A stretch of 20,108 nt of DNA. It comes from Oribacterium sp. UBA5894 (GTDB lineage Bacteria; Bacillota; Clostridia; Lachnospirales; Lachnospiraceae). The stretch lies in NCBI GenBank assembly GCA_002431355.1, contig DJEQ01000109.1:1-20108 (forward strand). The letters are read 5' to 3'. The notes below the pieces were generated by a model. That model made no database searches. It saw only the letters and a list, made by a program, of their open reading frames with translations, and was not told the DNA's origin. The position numbers were made by a program, and so were the translations under genes. Positions 13,471 through 20,108 of this stretch are shown in pieces (within the stretch, counting starts at the first letter, position 1; each line of letters opens with the position of its first letter).

Positions 13471-14586
13471 GTGAAAAAGTGGAATCGAAAGAAGATTGGA
13501 GCAGTCCTGAGTCTCGGACTGCTTTTTGTGGGTATGCTGGAGGGCTGCTCGCGTTCCGTAACGCCTGAACGCTACAGTAAGCAGTTTCTGGATGTCTTTG
13601 ATACCGTCTCGATGGAGATCGGTTTCGAAAAAAGCGAAGCTGACTTTATGAAATGCTATGATGCATCGCACGCCCAGCTTCTGAAGGAGCATCAGCTCTA
13701 TGACATTTACAACAGCTACAAGGGAATGAACAATCTGAAAACGGTGAATGACCAGGCCGGCATTCAGCCGGTAGCGGTGGATAAAGACCTTCTCGACCTG
13801 ATCAAATGGGGAAAAGAGGTCTATACCCTGACGGACGGCAAGGTCAATATCGCCTATGGCGCCGTACTGAAGCTCTGGCATGAAAAGCGTGAAGCCGGGA
13901 TGGAGGATCCGGAGCATGCGGAGCTGCCTGATCCAGAGGCACTCGAGGAAGCCGCAAAGCATACCAGCATCGATGATGTCATCATTGACGAAGCCGCAGG
14001 CACCCTGTATCTCAGGGATCCGGAGATGAGCCTCGATGTTGGCGGTATCGGCAAGGGCTACGCCACGGAGCGTGCCGCACAGCTCGTGAAGGAGGAGGGC
14101 GCTGCAAGCTTCCTTCTGAATCTCGGGGGGAATGTCCGTGCAATCGGCACAAAGGGAGATGGTTCGAAATGGGTCTGCCCGGTGGAGAATCCGGACTACC
14201 GGGACACACAGACCGGTGCGCAGTATGCCGTCACCTGCTATCTCGAAGATCGTTCGCTGGTCACCTCCGGTGATTATGAGCGCTATTATACGGTGAATGG
14301 ACAGCGCTATCATCACATCATTGACCCGGATACACTGTATCCGGCCACCTACCATCGCAGTGTGTCGATTCTGACAGAAGATTCCGGTCTCGCGGATGCC
14401 CTGTCGACGGCGCTCTTTATGATGTCGGTGGAGGATGGGAAGAAGCTGATTACGGCGCTTCATGAGGGAACGAGTCCACTGGGCCCGGATCAGAAGGTGG
14501 AAAAGCTCGAGGCCATGTGGATTGATGCCGATGGGCATCAGGAATACACCGACGGCTTCCTGGATTATACGAAAGAGACCGGTTGA
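13471..14586 (+). CDS. apbE: ApbE-family FMN transferase lipoprotein
   Basis: A 371-residue extracytoplasmic lipoprotein. ApbE enzymes use FAD and Mg2+ to attach FMN to Thr/Ser of partner proteins such as RnfG, RnfD or NqrC, or other flavin reductases. Reading from the GTG at 13471 gives a textbook lipoprotein signal: a basic start (KKWNRKK), a hydrophobic core and the lipobox MLEGC with Cys at about 26. Family motifs follow: VFDTVSMEIGF near the start, DGKVNIAYGAVLKLWHE, DVGGIGKGYATERA, FLLNLGGNVRAIG, SGDYERYYTVNGQRYHHIIDP and DALSTALFMM, all intact. The start was chosen from the signal peptide, AAGGTGG at 13455-13461 and the promoter at 13367-13395. Longer versions would bury the signal behind 61 residues. 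The partner protein is not in this window. Confidence 0.93.
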   Translation: MKKWNRKKIGAVLSLGLLFVGMLEGCSRSVTPERYSKQFLDVFDTVSMEIGFEKSEADFMKCYDASHAQLLKEHQLYDIYNSYKGMNNLKTVNDQAGIQPVAVDKDLLDLIKWGKEVYTLTDGKVNIAYGAVLKLWHEKREAGMEDPEHAELPDPEALEEAAKHTSIDDVIIDEAAGTLYLRDPEMSLDVGGIGKGYATERAAQLVKEEGAASFLLNLGGNVRAIGTKGDGSKWVCPVENPDYRDTQTGAQYAVTCYLEDRSLVTSGDYERYYTVNGQRYHHIIDPDTLYPATYHRSVSILTEDSGLADALSTALFMMSVEDGKKLITALHEGTSPLGPDQKVEKLEAMWIDADGHQEYTDGFLDYTKETG

Positions 14587-14607
14587 CGAAAAGGCGCAGA
14601 TCAAATC

Positions 14608-14643
14608 CCCAGTCACTTGCTTTTGCTCAAGGCAGTGGCTGGG
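14608..14643 (+). repeat. 10-bp hairpin downstream of apbE
   Basis: CCCAGTCACT (14608-14617) pairs with AGTGGCTGGG (14634-14643), with one G-T pair, around a 16-nt loop. No T tract follows. It may protect the 3' end of the apbE message. The surrounding stretch 14587-14778 holds no gene I can support. Confidence 0.45.
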
Positions 14644-14707
14644 CGGAAGCCACGCTGATGGTCGTTCATTAACGGATGCCTTCAGACGCAAGGCAGCAGC
14701 TGGGCGG
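14628..14707. repeat. Imperfect 19-bp direct repeat
   Basis: CAAGGCAGTGGCTGGGCGG at 14628-14646 recurs as CAAGGCAGCAGCTGGGCGG at 14689-14707, with two mismatches and a period of 61 bp, in the non-coding region between apbE and tRNA-Gln. No function is recognised. Confidence 0.55.
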
Positions 14708-14778
14708 CCTCCGAAGTTCGACCGACTGAGGCTACAAAGTCGACGGATTGGGGGCCAAAAATATTTTTAAATTTGTTG

Positions 14779-14807
14779 TTGACAAATGCTTCGTTCTTGG
14801 GTACTAT
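14779..14807 (+). promoter_or_regulatory. Promoter of tRNA-Gln
   Basis: TTGACA at 14779-14784, 17 bp, then TACTAT at 14802-14807, inside an AT-rich segment. Transcription would start near 14814, about 30 nt before the tRNA. Confidence 0.8.
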
Positions 14808-14845
14808 ATACGAGTCGCTTGAAGCGATACAAAAACAAAGCACAT

Positions 14846-14917
14846 AGCGCTGTCGCCAAGTGGTAAGGCAACGGATTCTGATTCCGTCATTCCCAGGTTC
14901 GAATCCTGGTAGCGCTG
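14846..14917 (+). tRNA. tRNA-Gln(CUG)
   Basis: A 72-nt tRNA with acceptor AGCGCTG paired to TAGCGCT (last pair G-T), the TCGCCAAG...GGTAAGGC D arm typical of tRNA-Gln, anticodon stem ACGGA/TCCGT with loop TTCTGAT (anticodon CTG, reads CAG), and T arm CCAGG-TTCGAAT-CCTGG. The discriminator is G and CCA is not encoded. It is a single-gene unit with its own promoter and terminator. Confidence 0.95.
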
Positions 14918-14924
14918 CTGAAAG

Positions 14925-14963
14925 ATTCCAGAACTTTGATTTTCAAGGTCCTGGGATTTTTTT
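14925..14963 (+). terminator. Rho-independent terminator of tRNA-Gln
   Basis: CCAGAACTTTGA (14928-14939) pairs with TCAAGGTCCTGG (14943-14954) with one mismatch and one G-T pair. The stem is followed by GA and seven T at 14957-14963. Confidence 0.88.
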
Positions 14964-15011
14964 GTTATGGAACTGTAATAAATTCGCATGATACTCTAAG
15001 AATATTGTTCC

Positions 15012-15040
15012 TTGCAAAATGCACCTGAAAAAGCTACCAT
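15012..15040 (+). promoter_or_regulatory. Possible promoter of the secreted wall-binding protein
   Basis: TTGCAA at 15012-15017 and TACCAT at 15035-15040, 17 bp apart, each match 4 of 6 consensus bases. A start near 15047 would put the palindrome at 15055-15078 at the very 5' end of the mRNA. Confidence 0.45.
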
Positions 15041-15054
15041 TAGTCTATACATCA

Positions 15055-15078
15055 GAAGACGTGGCATGCCACGTCTTC
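15055..15078 (+). promoter_or_regulatory. Perfect 24-bp palindrome in the 5' leader
   Basis: GAAGACGTGGCA (15055-15066) is followed immediately by its perfect complement (15067-15078), 12 bp before the SD (GGAGGA at 15090-15095) of the secreted-protein gene. It could be an mRNA 5' stabilising hairpin or a dimeric-repressor operator. It has no T tract and so is not a terminator. Confidence 0.7.
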
Positions 15079-15102
15079 CTATAGCACACGGAGGAAAAGA
15101 AG

Positions 15103-15918
15103 ATGAAATTACGTAAGTTTAGTGCACTCCTGATGGCTGCAGTGGTAGCGACATCCACACCAGCAGGCGCCGTACTTGGCCAGATCACAGCCTATGCGGA
15201 CTCAGACAAGGACAAGTCGAAGGATTATAACATCAGCGGTGCGGAGTGGGATACCCAGACCGATTCAAGTGGAAAGATTCACATCTATGCAACCTGGGAG
15301 ACATCCGATGACAGCTGTGGTGCCACCATCACGGTACGTCGCGATGATAAGAGCACGGGCATTTCGGTGACCACGACCACCACCAAGGGCTCCGTTGAAG
15401 TAACACAGCTCATTAAAAAATATGGGAAGACCGGTGACTACACCTTTAAGATCAAGGCGAAGTCGAAGAGCAAGGATGAGGAGGGTAAGGCCACGGGCGA
15501 TATTGCAGAGTCTGAGTCCGACTTCCTTGAGATCGATTCCGATATGATGAAGAATCTGTCCTCAACCGCAGCAACCAGCAGTGGTGTCACAACCTCAAAT
15601 GGTCAGACACCAGGAAGCAGCATTCCAGGGACGACCACAACACAGCCAACGACGAGCACACTGCCGGGAACAAGCGGAAATCAGCAGACCACGAACGCAG
15701 CTGCCACGGGTGATTTCCTTCAGAACGGCACCTGGGCAGACTGGGGCATTGGCTGGGTATACCTCGTAAACGGCACCCCTGTGACGAGCAAGTGGGTATT
15801 TGATTCTCAGGGCAAGCTTTATCACATTGGTGCAAATGGCTTTATGGAGATCAATCGCACCTTCACGGACTACACCGGCACACACACGGTCGGCGCAGAT
15901 GGTGCGCTGGTATCCTGA
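15103..15918 (+). CDS. Secreted protein with wall-binding-like C-terminal repeats
   Basis: A 271-residue exported protein. The signal peptide is residues 1-32 (KLRK start, hydrophobic core ALLMAAVVA, cleavage after AYA at 32). Residues about 40-150 form a beta-rich domain of alternating Thr/Ser/Lys strands (KIHIYATWETSDD, TGDYTFKIKAKSKSK), resembling an Ig-like or fibronectin-like module but not assigned. Residues about 155-205 are a Thr/Ser/Pro/Gly linker. The C-terminus (about 208-271) carries aromatic repeats such as WVYLVNGTPVTSKWVFDSQGKLYHIGANGFM, like the glucan- or choline-type cell-wall-binding repeats of Gram-positive surface proteins. There is no LPxTG sortase signal, so attachment would be non-covalent. 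The substrate is unknown. mscL follows after 44 bp with no terminator between. Confidence 0.78.
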   Translation: MKLRKFSALLMAAVVATSTPAGAVLGQITAYADSDKDKSKDYNISGAEWDTQTDSSGKIHIYATWETSDDSCGATITVRRDDKSTGISVTTTTTKGSVEVTQLIKKYGKTGDYTFKIKAKSKSKDEEGKATGDIAESESDFLEIDSDMMKNLSSTAATSSGVTTSNGQTPGSSIPGTTTTQPTTSTLPGTSGNQQTTNAAATGDFLQNGTWADWGIGWVYLVNGTPVTSKWVFDSQGKLYHIGANGFMEINRTFTDYTGTHTVGADGALVS

Positions 15919-15962
15919 CTGGAACCATCGGAACAAACATAAAGCAAAGGGGATGCAGCATT

Positions 15963-16442
15963 ATGAAGCGTTTTCTGGAAGAATTTAAGGAATTTGCCAT
16001 TAAGGGCAATATGATCGACCTGGCCGTCGGCATGATCATCGGCTCTGCCTTTACGTCTCTCGTGAAGAGCATCGTCGATAATCTCTTTATGCCGATCCTG
16101 TCCATTTTTACCGGTAAGCTTGATTTCACCAACATGTTTATCCCTCTGGCGGGACAGACGACGAAGATCTACAGCGAAGCCGTAGAGCAGGGCGCCGTTT
16201 TTGCCTATGGTGCCTTTCTGACGGAGCTGATTTCCTTCCTGGTGATGGCCTTTGTCGTTTTCCTTTTTGTGAAGGAAATCAATCTTTTACGGAAGCCGAA
16301 GCAGGATCCGGCGCCTGCCGCACCGACTACGAAAATCTGTCCGTACTGTATGTCAGAGATCGACATCAAGGCGACGCGCTGCCCGCATTGCACCTCGAAG
16401 CTGGAGGGCTTTCAGATCGATCCGGCAGAGCTGAACAGCTAA
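15963..16442 (+). CDS. mscL: MscL mechanosensitive channel with C-terminal zinc ribbon
   Basis: A 159-residue large-conductance mechanosensitive channel, the emergency valve that opens in hypo-osmotic shock. The N-terminus MKRFLEEFKEFAIKGNMIDLAVGMIIGSAF is diagnostic; TM1 is about 16-45 and TM2 about 79-105. The usual C-terminal helix is replaced or extended by a Pro/Ala linker (112-122) and a zinc-ribbon-like segment with Cys126, Cys129, Cys140 and Cys143 (CPYC...CPHC). Typical bacterial MscL is about 130-150 residues and has no cysteine pairs. The ATG has AAAGGGGA upstream. It is probably co-transcribed with the secreted-protein gene and ends at the terminator at 16553-16598. Confidence 0.95.
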   Translation: MKRFLEEFKEFAIKGNMIDLAVGMIIGSAFTSLVKSIVDNLFMPILSIFTGKLDFTNMFIPLAGQTTKIYSEAVEQGAVFAYGAFLTELISFLVMAFVVFLFVKEINLLRKPKQDPAPAAPTTKICPYCMSEIDIKATRCPHCTSKLEGFQIDPAELNS

Positions 16443-16448
16443 GCATTT

Positions 16449-16550
16449 ATGTCTTTTCTTCTGAATAAGGAAAAGGCTGACTGCACATGGATTCAGAAGG
16501 ACCTGTCCTATACCGCTCAGGCCGAAGAGACCATGAAAGAATCCGCTTGA
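16449..16550 (+). CDS. Possible 33-residue small ORF (weak)
   Basis: An ATG at 16449 opens 33 codons (MSFLLNKEKADCTWIQKDLS..., ending MKESA) between mscL and its terminator. It has no convincing ribosome binding site and no recognisable domain. Translation by read-on from mscL (6 nt after its stop) is possible. I list it because it fills the otherwise empty 3' region of the transcript, but it may be a chance frame. Confidence 0.2.
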   Translation: MSFLLNKEKADCTWIQKDLSYTAQAEETMKESA

Positions 16551-16552
16551 CG

Positions 16553-16598
16553 AAACCCCTGTGAGCGTTTATGCTACTTAAACACTCACAGGGGTTTT
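16553..16598 (+). terminator. Rho-independent terminator after mscL
   Basis: AAACCCCTGTGAG at 16553-16565 pairs with its complement at 16585-16597. The stem extends through a C-A mismatch to GTTTA/TAAAC around a 7-nt loop and ends in TTTT. Confidence 0.88.
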
Positions 16599-16750
16599 CT
16601 ATATGCAGAGGCAGTTACGAAAGCGAGCGGCAGAAACCACCTGCTGGAACAATGCACGCCAGAAAAGGGCGAGCGCTTTCGGGTGTGAGACAGGGCGGTG
16701 GCATCAGCCGTAAAATGAGTCTGTTGGATGAGTTGACAGAGGAAACGAAT

Positions 16751-18019
16751 ATGAACGAACATACCAGACGCATCAGAATTTCAGAGCGGGCAGGTTTTAC
16801 GGGAATCGTATGTAACCTGCTCCTTTTTGTGTTTAAAATCAGCATTGGCCTGATCATTAACTCCGTATCGATCATGGCGGATGGCTTCAATAACCTTTCC
16901 GATGCAGGAAGCTCCGTCATTTCTGTCATCGGTTCAAAAATGGCAGGAAAAAAGGCGGACGAGGACCACCCCTTCGGGCATGGCCGCATCGAGTACATTG
17001 CCGCCTTCATTGTCTCCATTCTCGTTCTGAATGTGGGCCTCAGCTCACTGAAGGATGCCTTCCAGAAGATTCTTCATCCAGAGGTCCTGCACTATAGCAT
17101 GGCTGCCGTTGTGATCCTGCTTGCTTCCATGGCTGTGAAGCTCGGACTTGCACTGTTCTATCGACACGTCGCAGCGCAGATTGATTCCAATATCTACCGC
17201 GCATCCAGTCAGGATGCCTTCATGGATATTCTCACAACGGCCACGACCTTTGCGTCCCTCCTGATATTCCACTTCTGCAGCTGGAATATCGATGCCTATG
17301 TCGGCCTTCTGGTTTCTCTCATCGTTCTCTGGAACGGTGTCGGCATCGCAAGAGAAACCCTGGCTCCACTGATCGGGGATTCCATTGATCCGGAGCTTTT
17401 CTACACGCTCATTGATTTCGTGGAGAGCTATCCGGGCATTCTCGGAAGCCATGATCTCATTGTCCACAACTATGGTCCGAATCAGTATATGGCTACCATC
17501 CACGCCGAGGTCGACGGAAAAAGCAATATTGAGAGCGCGCATGACCTCGTGGATCAGATTGAGCACGACTGTGAAACGCGTCTCGGCGTGCATCTGGTCA
17601 TCCACATGGATCCGGTCAATAACGATGATGAGACCCGCTTCTACCGGGCCCTGCTGGAAAATGTGCTGTCCTCCCTTTCACCAGAGAGCAGCTTCCATGA
17701 TTTTCGTGTACGCCATGAGCTCGAGAACGCACCGGCATCGGAGAAACATGGAAAGCACGGACTTCCAATCAGCGACGGCCGAAGGGACGATGAGCGACGC
17801 CTTATCTACCTGGTTTTCGATCTGGTAACCCCATGGAATTTTACGAAGGAAGAGGAAACGCAGCTACTGCATGGCCTTCAGAATCGCATGCAGATTGAAA
17901 ACCCGGAGGTGCGCTGCATTATCCAGCTGGATAAGCCCTATATGCATACCCATTCAGAAAAAGAGGATCAGGAGGCGCGCGCACGTGCAACCCAGGATCT
18001 GAAGGAAAAAGGAGAGTAA
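16751..18019 (+). CDS. Cation diffusion facilitator (CDF) metal exporter, probably Mn2+
   Basis: A 422-residue membrane protein that exports a divalent metal in exchange for protons. Six helices occupy about residues 15-205. The metal site is read as Asn47-x3-Asp51 in TM2 (DGFNNLSDAG) and Asp155-x3-Asp159 in TM5 (SSQDAFMDIL). This Asn/Asp pattern without His is what I associate with Mn2+-type CDFs such as MntE; Zn2+ exporters usually have His. DHPFGHGRIEY after TM2 is the CDF signature. The cytoplasmic domain follows at about 210-295. An additional region of about 125 residues (about 300-422), containing LIYLVFDLVTPW, makes it longer than the classical 290-320. The ATG at 16751 has AGAGGAAA; earlier starts lack an SD. 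The thioesterase gene begins 3 nt after its stop. Confidence 0.93.
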   Translation: MNEHTRRIRISERAGFTGIVCNLLLFVFKISIGLIINSVSIMADGFNNLSDAGSSVISVIGSKMAGKKADEDHPFGHGRIEYIAAFIVSILVLNVGLSSLKDAFQKILHPEVLHYSMAAVVILLASMAVKLGLALFYRHVAAQIDSNIYRASSQDAFMDILTTATTFASLLIFHFCSWNIDAYVGLLVSLIVLWNGVGIARETLAPLIGDSIDPELFYTLIDFVESYPGILGSHDLIVHNYGPNQYMATIHAEVDGKSNIESAHDLVDQIEHDCETRLGVHLVIHMDPVNNDDETRFYRALLENVLSSLSPESSFHDFRVRHELENAPASEKHGKHGLPISDGRRDDERRLIYLVFDLVTPWNFTKEEETQLLHGLQNRMQIENPEVRCIIQLDKPYMHTHSEKEDQEARARATQDLKEKGE

Positions 18020-18022
18020 GTC

Positions 18023-18754
18023 ATGTACGAATTCAAGGAACGCGTCCGCTATTCTGAAACCGATGAGAATGAGCAGGCGACCATTTTGTCGGTTGTCAAT
18101 GCCCTGCAGGACTGCAGCACCTTTCATTCCACGGAGGTCGGACTGACCGTCGACCGTCTGCGCGAAATGAAACGCGCATGGCTGCTGAGCTACTGGGACA
18201 TCTACATTGATCGCATGCCGCGTCTCTGCGAGCGGATCACGATCGGCACCAGCCCACATGCATACCGCGGCGTACTTGCACATCGTAATTTCTGGATCAA
18301 GGACGAAGCGGGTGCATACCTTCTCCGCGCAGACAGTCTCTGGTTCTGCTATGACACCGAGCGGATGCGACCGACGAAGATTACGGAGGACATGCTGATG
18401 CCCTTCGGGGAAATGCAGGATGTGCTCGGACTTCCGTCCAGTGAACGGAGAATTGCAGAGCCACAGGAGCGGACGGAAGCCCCGTCCATCCTTGTGCAGC
18501 CACATCATATTGACAGCAACCATCATGTGAACAATGCACAGTATATCGCCCTCGCCGATGAGGTACTGACACAGCAGCGTGGAGACGCACAGCATTTCCG
18601 TGCCGGACGCATTCGCGCAGAATACCGGAAGTCCGCCGTGCTCGGCGATACCATGATTCCGAAATACGGTGCCTCGGAAGAGGGCGGAATCGTCGTCAGT
18701 CTGCAGAGTCCAGAAGGAGAGGTCTACTGTAACGTGGAGTTCATTCAGAAATAA
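18023..18754 (+). CDS. Acyl-ACP thioesterase
   Basis: A 243-residue cytoplasmic enzyme that hydrolyses acyl-acyl carrier protein to free fatty acid, a bacterial relative of plant FatA/FatB with two fused hotdog folds. The N-terminal hotdog (RVRYSETDENEQATILSVVNALQD) contains the helix that holds the substrate, with WLLSYWDIYIDRMP after it. The C-terminal hotdog has the catalytic block IDSNHHVNNAQYI, with Asn166 and His168 in the N-x-H-V-N-N motif; DxNxHVNN is the hallmark of the family. The length is normal (about 240-250). AAAGGAG at 18007-18013 supports the ATG. It is tightly coupled to the CDF gene, although no functional link is known to me. A 135-bp gap without a gene separates it from the next CDS. 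Confidence 0.93.
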   Translation: MYEFKERVRYSETDENEQATILSVVNALQDCSTFHSTEVGLTVDRLREMKRAWLLSYWDIYIDRMPRLCERITIGTSPHAYRGVLAHRNFWIKDEAGAYLLRADSLWFCYDTERMRPTKITEDMLMPFGEMQDVLGLPSSERRIAEPQERTEAPSILVQPHHIDSNHHVNNAQYIALADEVLTQQRGDAQHFRAGRIRAEYRKSAVLGDTMIPKYGASEEGGIVVSLQSPEGEVYCNVEFIQK

Positions 18755-18889
18755 AAGTGCATGGCGACAAGCCTGTGCACATTCAGGGCGCACGCGCACG
18801 AGGACTGCTGCAGGAGCGCAAACGAAATAAAGAATCCAGGCACGGCCGGGAAGCTGCTCGGCGTGATCAATAGAAAGAAGAGGAAGAAT

Positions 18890-19540
18890 ATGATTGAATT
18901 AGGAAAGATGCAGACACTGAAGATCGCACGCGAGAAGGATTTCGGCGTCTATCTCGAGGATGCCGATGGCGCATCGGTTCTTCTCCCGAAGAAGCAGGTA
19001 CCGGCCGGAAAGACCATCGGCGATACGCTGACCGTTTTCGTATATAAGGACTCCAGCGATCGTCTCATTGCGACCACGCGGAAGCCACTCATGGAGGTCG
19101 GGGACATTGCGAAGGTCGTCGTAAAGGATGTCACGAAGATCGGTGCGTTCGTCGACATTGGCCTCGAGCGCGATGTGCTCCTGCCATACCGCGAGATGCG
19201 TTATGAGCTGAAGGCCGGCGACCCGATCGAGGTCTATCTCTACGTCGATCACAGCCAGCGTCTCGCCGCCACCATGTATACAAAAAAGCACGAAGAGGCG
19301 ACCGTTATTAAAAACGACCAAATCAAGACCTATCATTATGAGCGAAATGCTGATGAGGTTCTGACGATCCTCACAGAAAAGTTCGAAGGACATGTGCCAT
19401 ACACGGATAAAACTGTACAACCTGACGAAATTATGCGAGATTTCGGGATGTCAAAGGCTGCCTTCAAGCGTGCTGTGGGCAAATTGCTGAAAGAAGGAAG
19501 GATTAAGATCACGAAGTCTTCGATCTTTTGTGTATATTGA
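18890..19540 (+). CDS. cvfB: CvfB/YitL-like S1 RNA-binding protein
   Basis: A 216-residue cytoplasmic protein of the CvfB type, RNA-binding regulators first described as virulence factors in Staphylococcus aureus. The first S1-like barrel spans about 5-62 (LKIAREKDFGVYLEDADG...LLPKKQVP), the second about 63-130 (VGDIAKVVVKDVTKIGAFVDIGLERDVLLPYREM). A winged-helix domain ends the protein (about 150-216; FGMSKAAFKRAVGKLLKEGRIKI). Known members of about 280-300 residues have three S1 domains before the winged helix, so this one appears to lack a complete third S1 domain. The ATG at 18890 with AAGAGGAAG is preferred over the far upstream in-frame ATG at 18761, which has no SD and adds unrelated sequence. 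Confidence 0.88.
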   Translation: MIELGKMQTLKIAREKDFGVYLEDADGASVLLPKKQVPAGKTIGDTLTVFVYKDSSDRLIATTRKPLMEVGDIAKVVVKDVTKIGAFVDIGLERDVLLPYREMRYELKAGDPIEVYLYVDHSQRLAATMYTKKHEEATVIKNDQIKTYHYERNADEVLTILTEKFEGHVPYTDKTVQPDEIMRDFGMSKAAFKRAVGKLLKEGRIKITKSSIFCVY

Positions 19541-19701
19541 CATTTTTTATCGAACGCTCAACACTTTGTCTAAAATCTAACGGCATTTTCTAGGAACAAA
19601 TGCTCTAGAGAAAAATCTTTCAAAAGTGTACGATGGGTACAGTTGAAAAGGAATGGGGAACCTGATCACACAATGTATGCATCCCTATAGGAGAAGAAAA
19701 A

Positions 19702-20108
<407 letters not shown>

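Noticed and set aside
13432..14691. 419-codon open frame on the minus strand opposite apbE
   Set aside because: It mirrors the codon structure of apbE, has no SD or promoter, and its translation shows no domain; the + strand protein has full family motifs.
16733..16738. TTGACA as a -35 box for the CDF gene
   Set aside because: It is only 12 bp before the ATG, leaving no room for a -10 and a leader; it overlaps the ribosome binding site region.
16600..16750. Metal riboswitch (Mn2+ or Ni/Co type) upstream of the CDF gene
   Set aside because: I looked for the conserved cores of the yybP-ykoY and NiCo types and did not find them; only short irregular pairings are seen.
17954..18799. 281-codon minus-strand open frame opposite the thioesterase
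   Set aside because: It is antisense to a gene with clear catalytic motifs and has no start signals of its own.
19537..19701. Promoter or catabolite-response (cre) site for the ABC ATPase
   Set aside because: TTGACA at 19537-19542 has no acceptable -10 at 16-18 bp, and nearby sequences miss key cre positions.

Overview
The window (about 20 kb, G+C near 50% by eye, coding almost entirely on the + strand) looks like the chromosome of an anaerobic, Gram-positive member of the Bacillota, most likely Clostridia and possibly Lachnospiraceae. The reasons are strong AGGAGG ribosome binding sites, a V-type ATPase, rubrerythrin plus superoxide reductase, an LCP-family wall protein, a secreted protein with wall-binding-like repeats, and a CvfB-like RNA-binding protein. 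The genus cannot be read from the sequence. No transposon, phage or CRISPR locus is visible.

Layout. 1-290: tail of an Ala/Pro/Lys-rich protein and its terminator. 410-7653: one V-type ATPase transcription unit, promoter to terminator, in the order E - DUF2764 - A - B - D - I - K. This is the compact spirochaete/chlamydia-like set without recognisable C, F, G or H genes. 7714-9617: a monocistronic LCP wall-polymer ligase with its own extended -10 promoter and terminator. 9618-9862: non-coding DNA with five copies of TGCCTAT(G) in alternating orientation. 9863-10173 (minus strand): a two-tRNA operon, Leu(UAA) then Ser(CGA), with a consensus promoter and a 50-bp palindromic terminator.

10310-12094: a probable oxygen-defence and thiol-redox operon of rubrerythrin, superoxide reductase, a 67-aa ferredoxin:thioredoxin-reductase-like Fe-S protein and thioredoxin. 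It suggests that ferredoxin electrons feed thioredoxin and the peroxide and superoxide detoxifying enzymes. 12219-13288: a YjdJ-type GNAT domain joined to a multi-helix membrane domain. 13367-14586: an ApbE flavin-transferase lipoprotein with its own promoter. 14779-14963: tRNA-Gln(CUG) with promoter and terminator.

15012-16598: a secreted protein with wall-binding-like repeats, followed by MscL carrying a zinc-ribbon tail. 16751-18754: a CDF metal exporter with Mn-type metal-site residues, then an acyl-ACP thioesterase. 18890-19540: a short CvfB-like S1/winged-helix protein. 19702 to the end: the start of a MalK/UgpC-type sugar ABC transporter ATPase.

The points most worth following are the reduced V-ATPase with its DUF2764 subunit, the ferredoxin-thioredoxin redox cassette, the GNAT-membrane fusion, the zinc-ribbon MscL and the alternating TGCCTATG array. 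All function calls come from reading motifs by eye; no database search was run.
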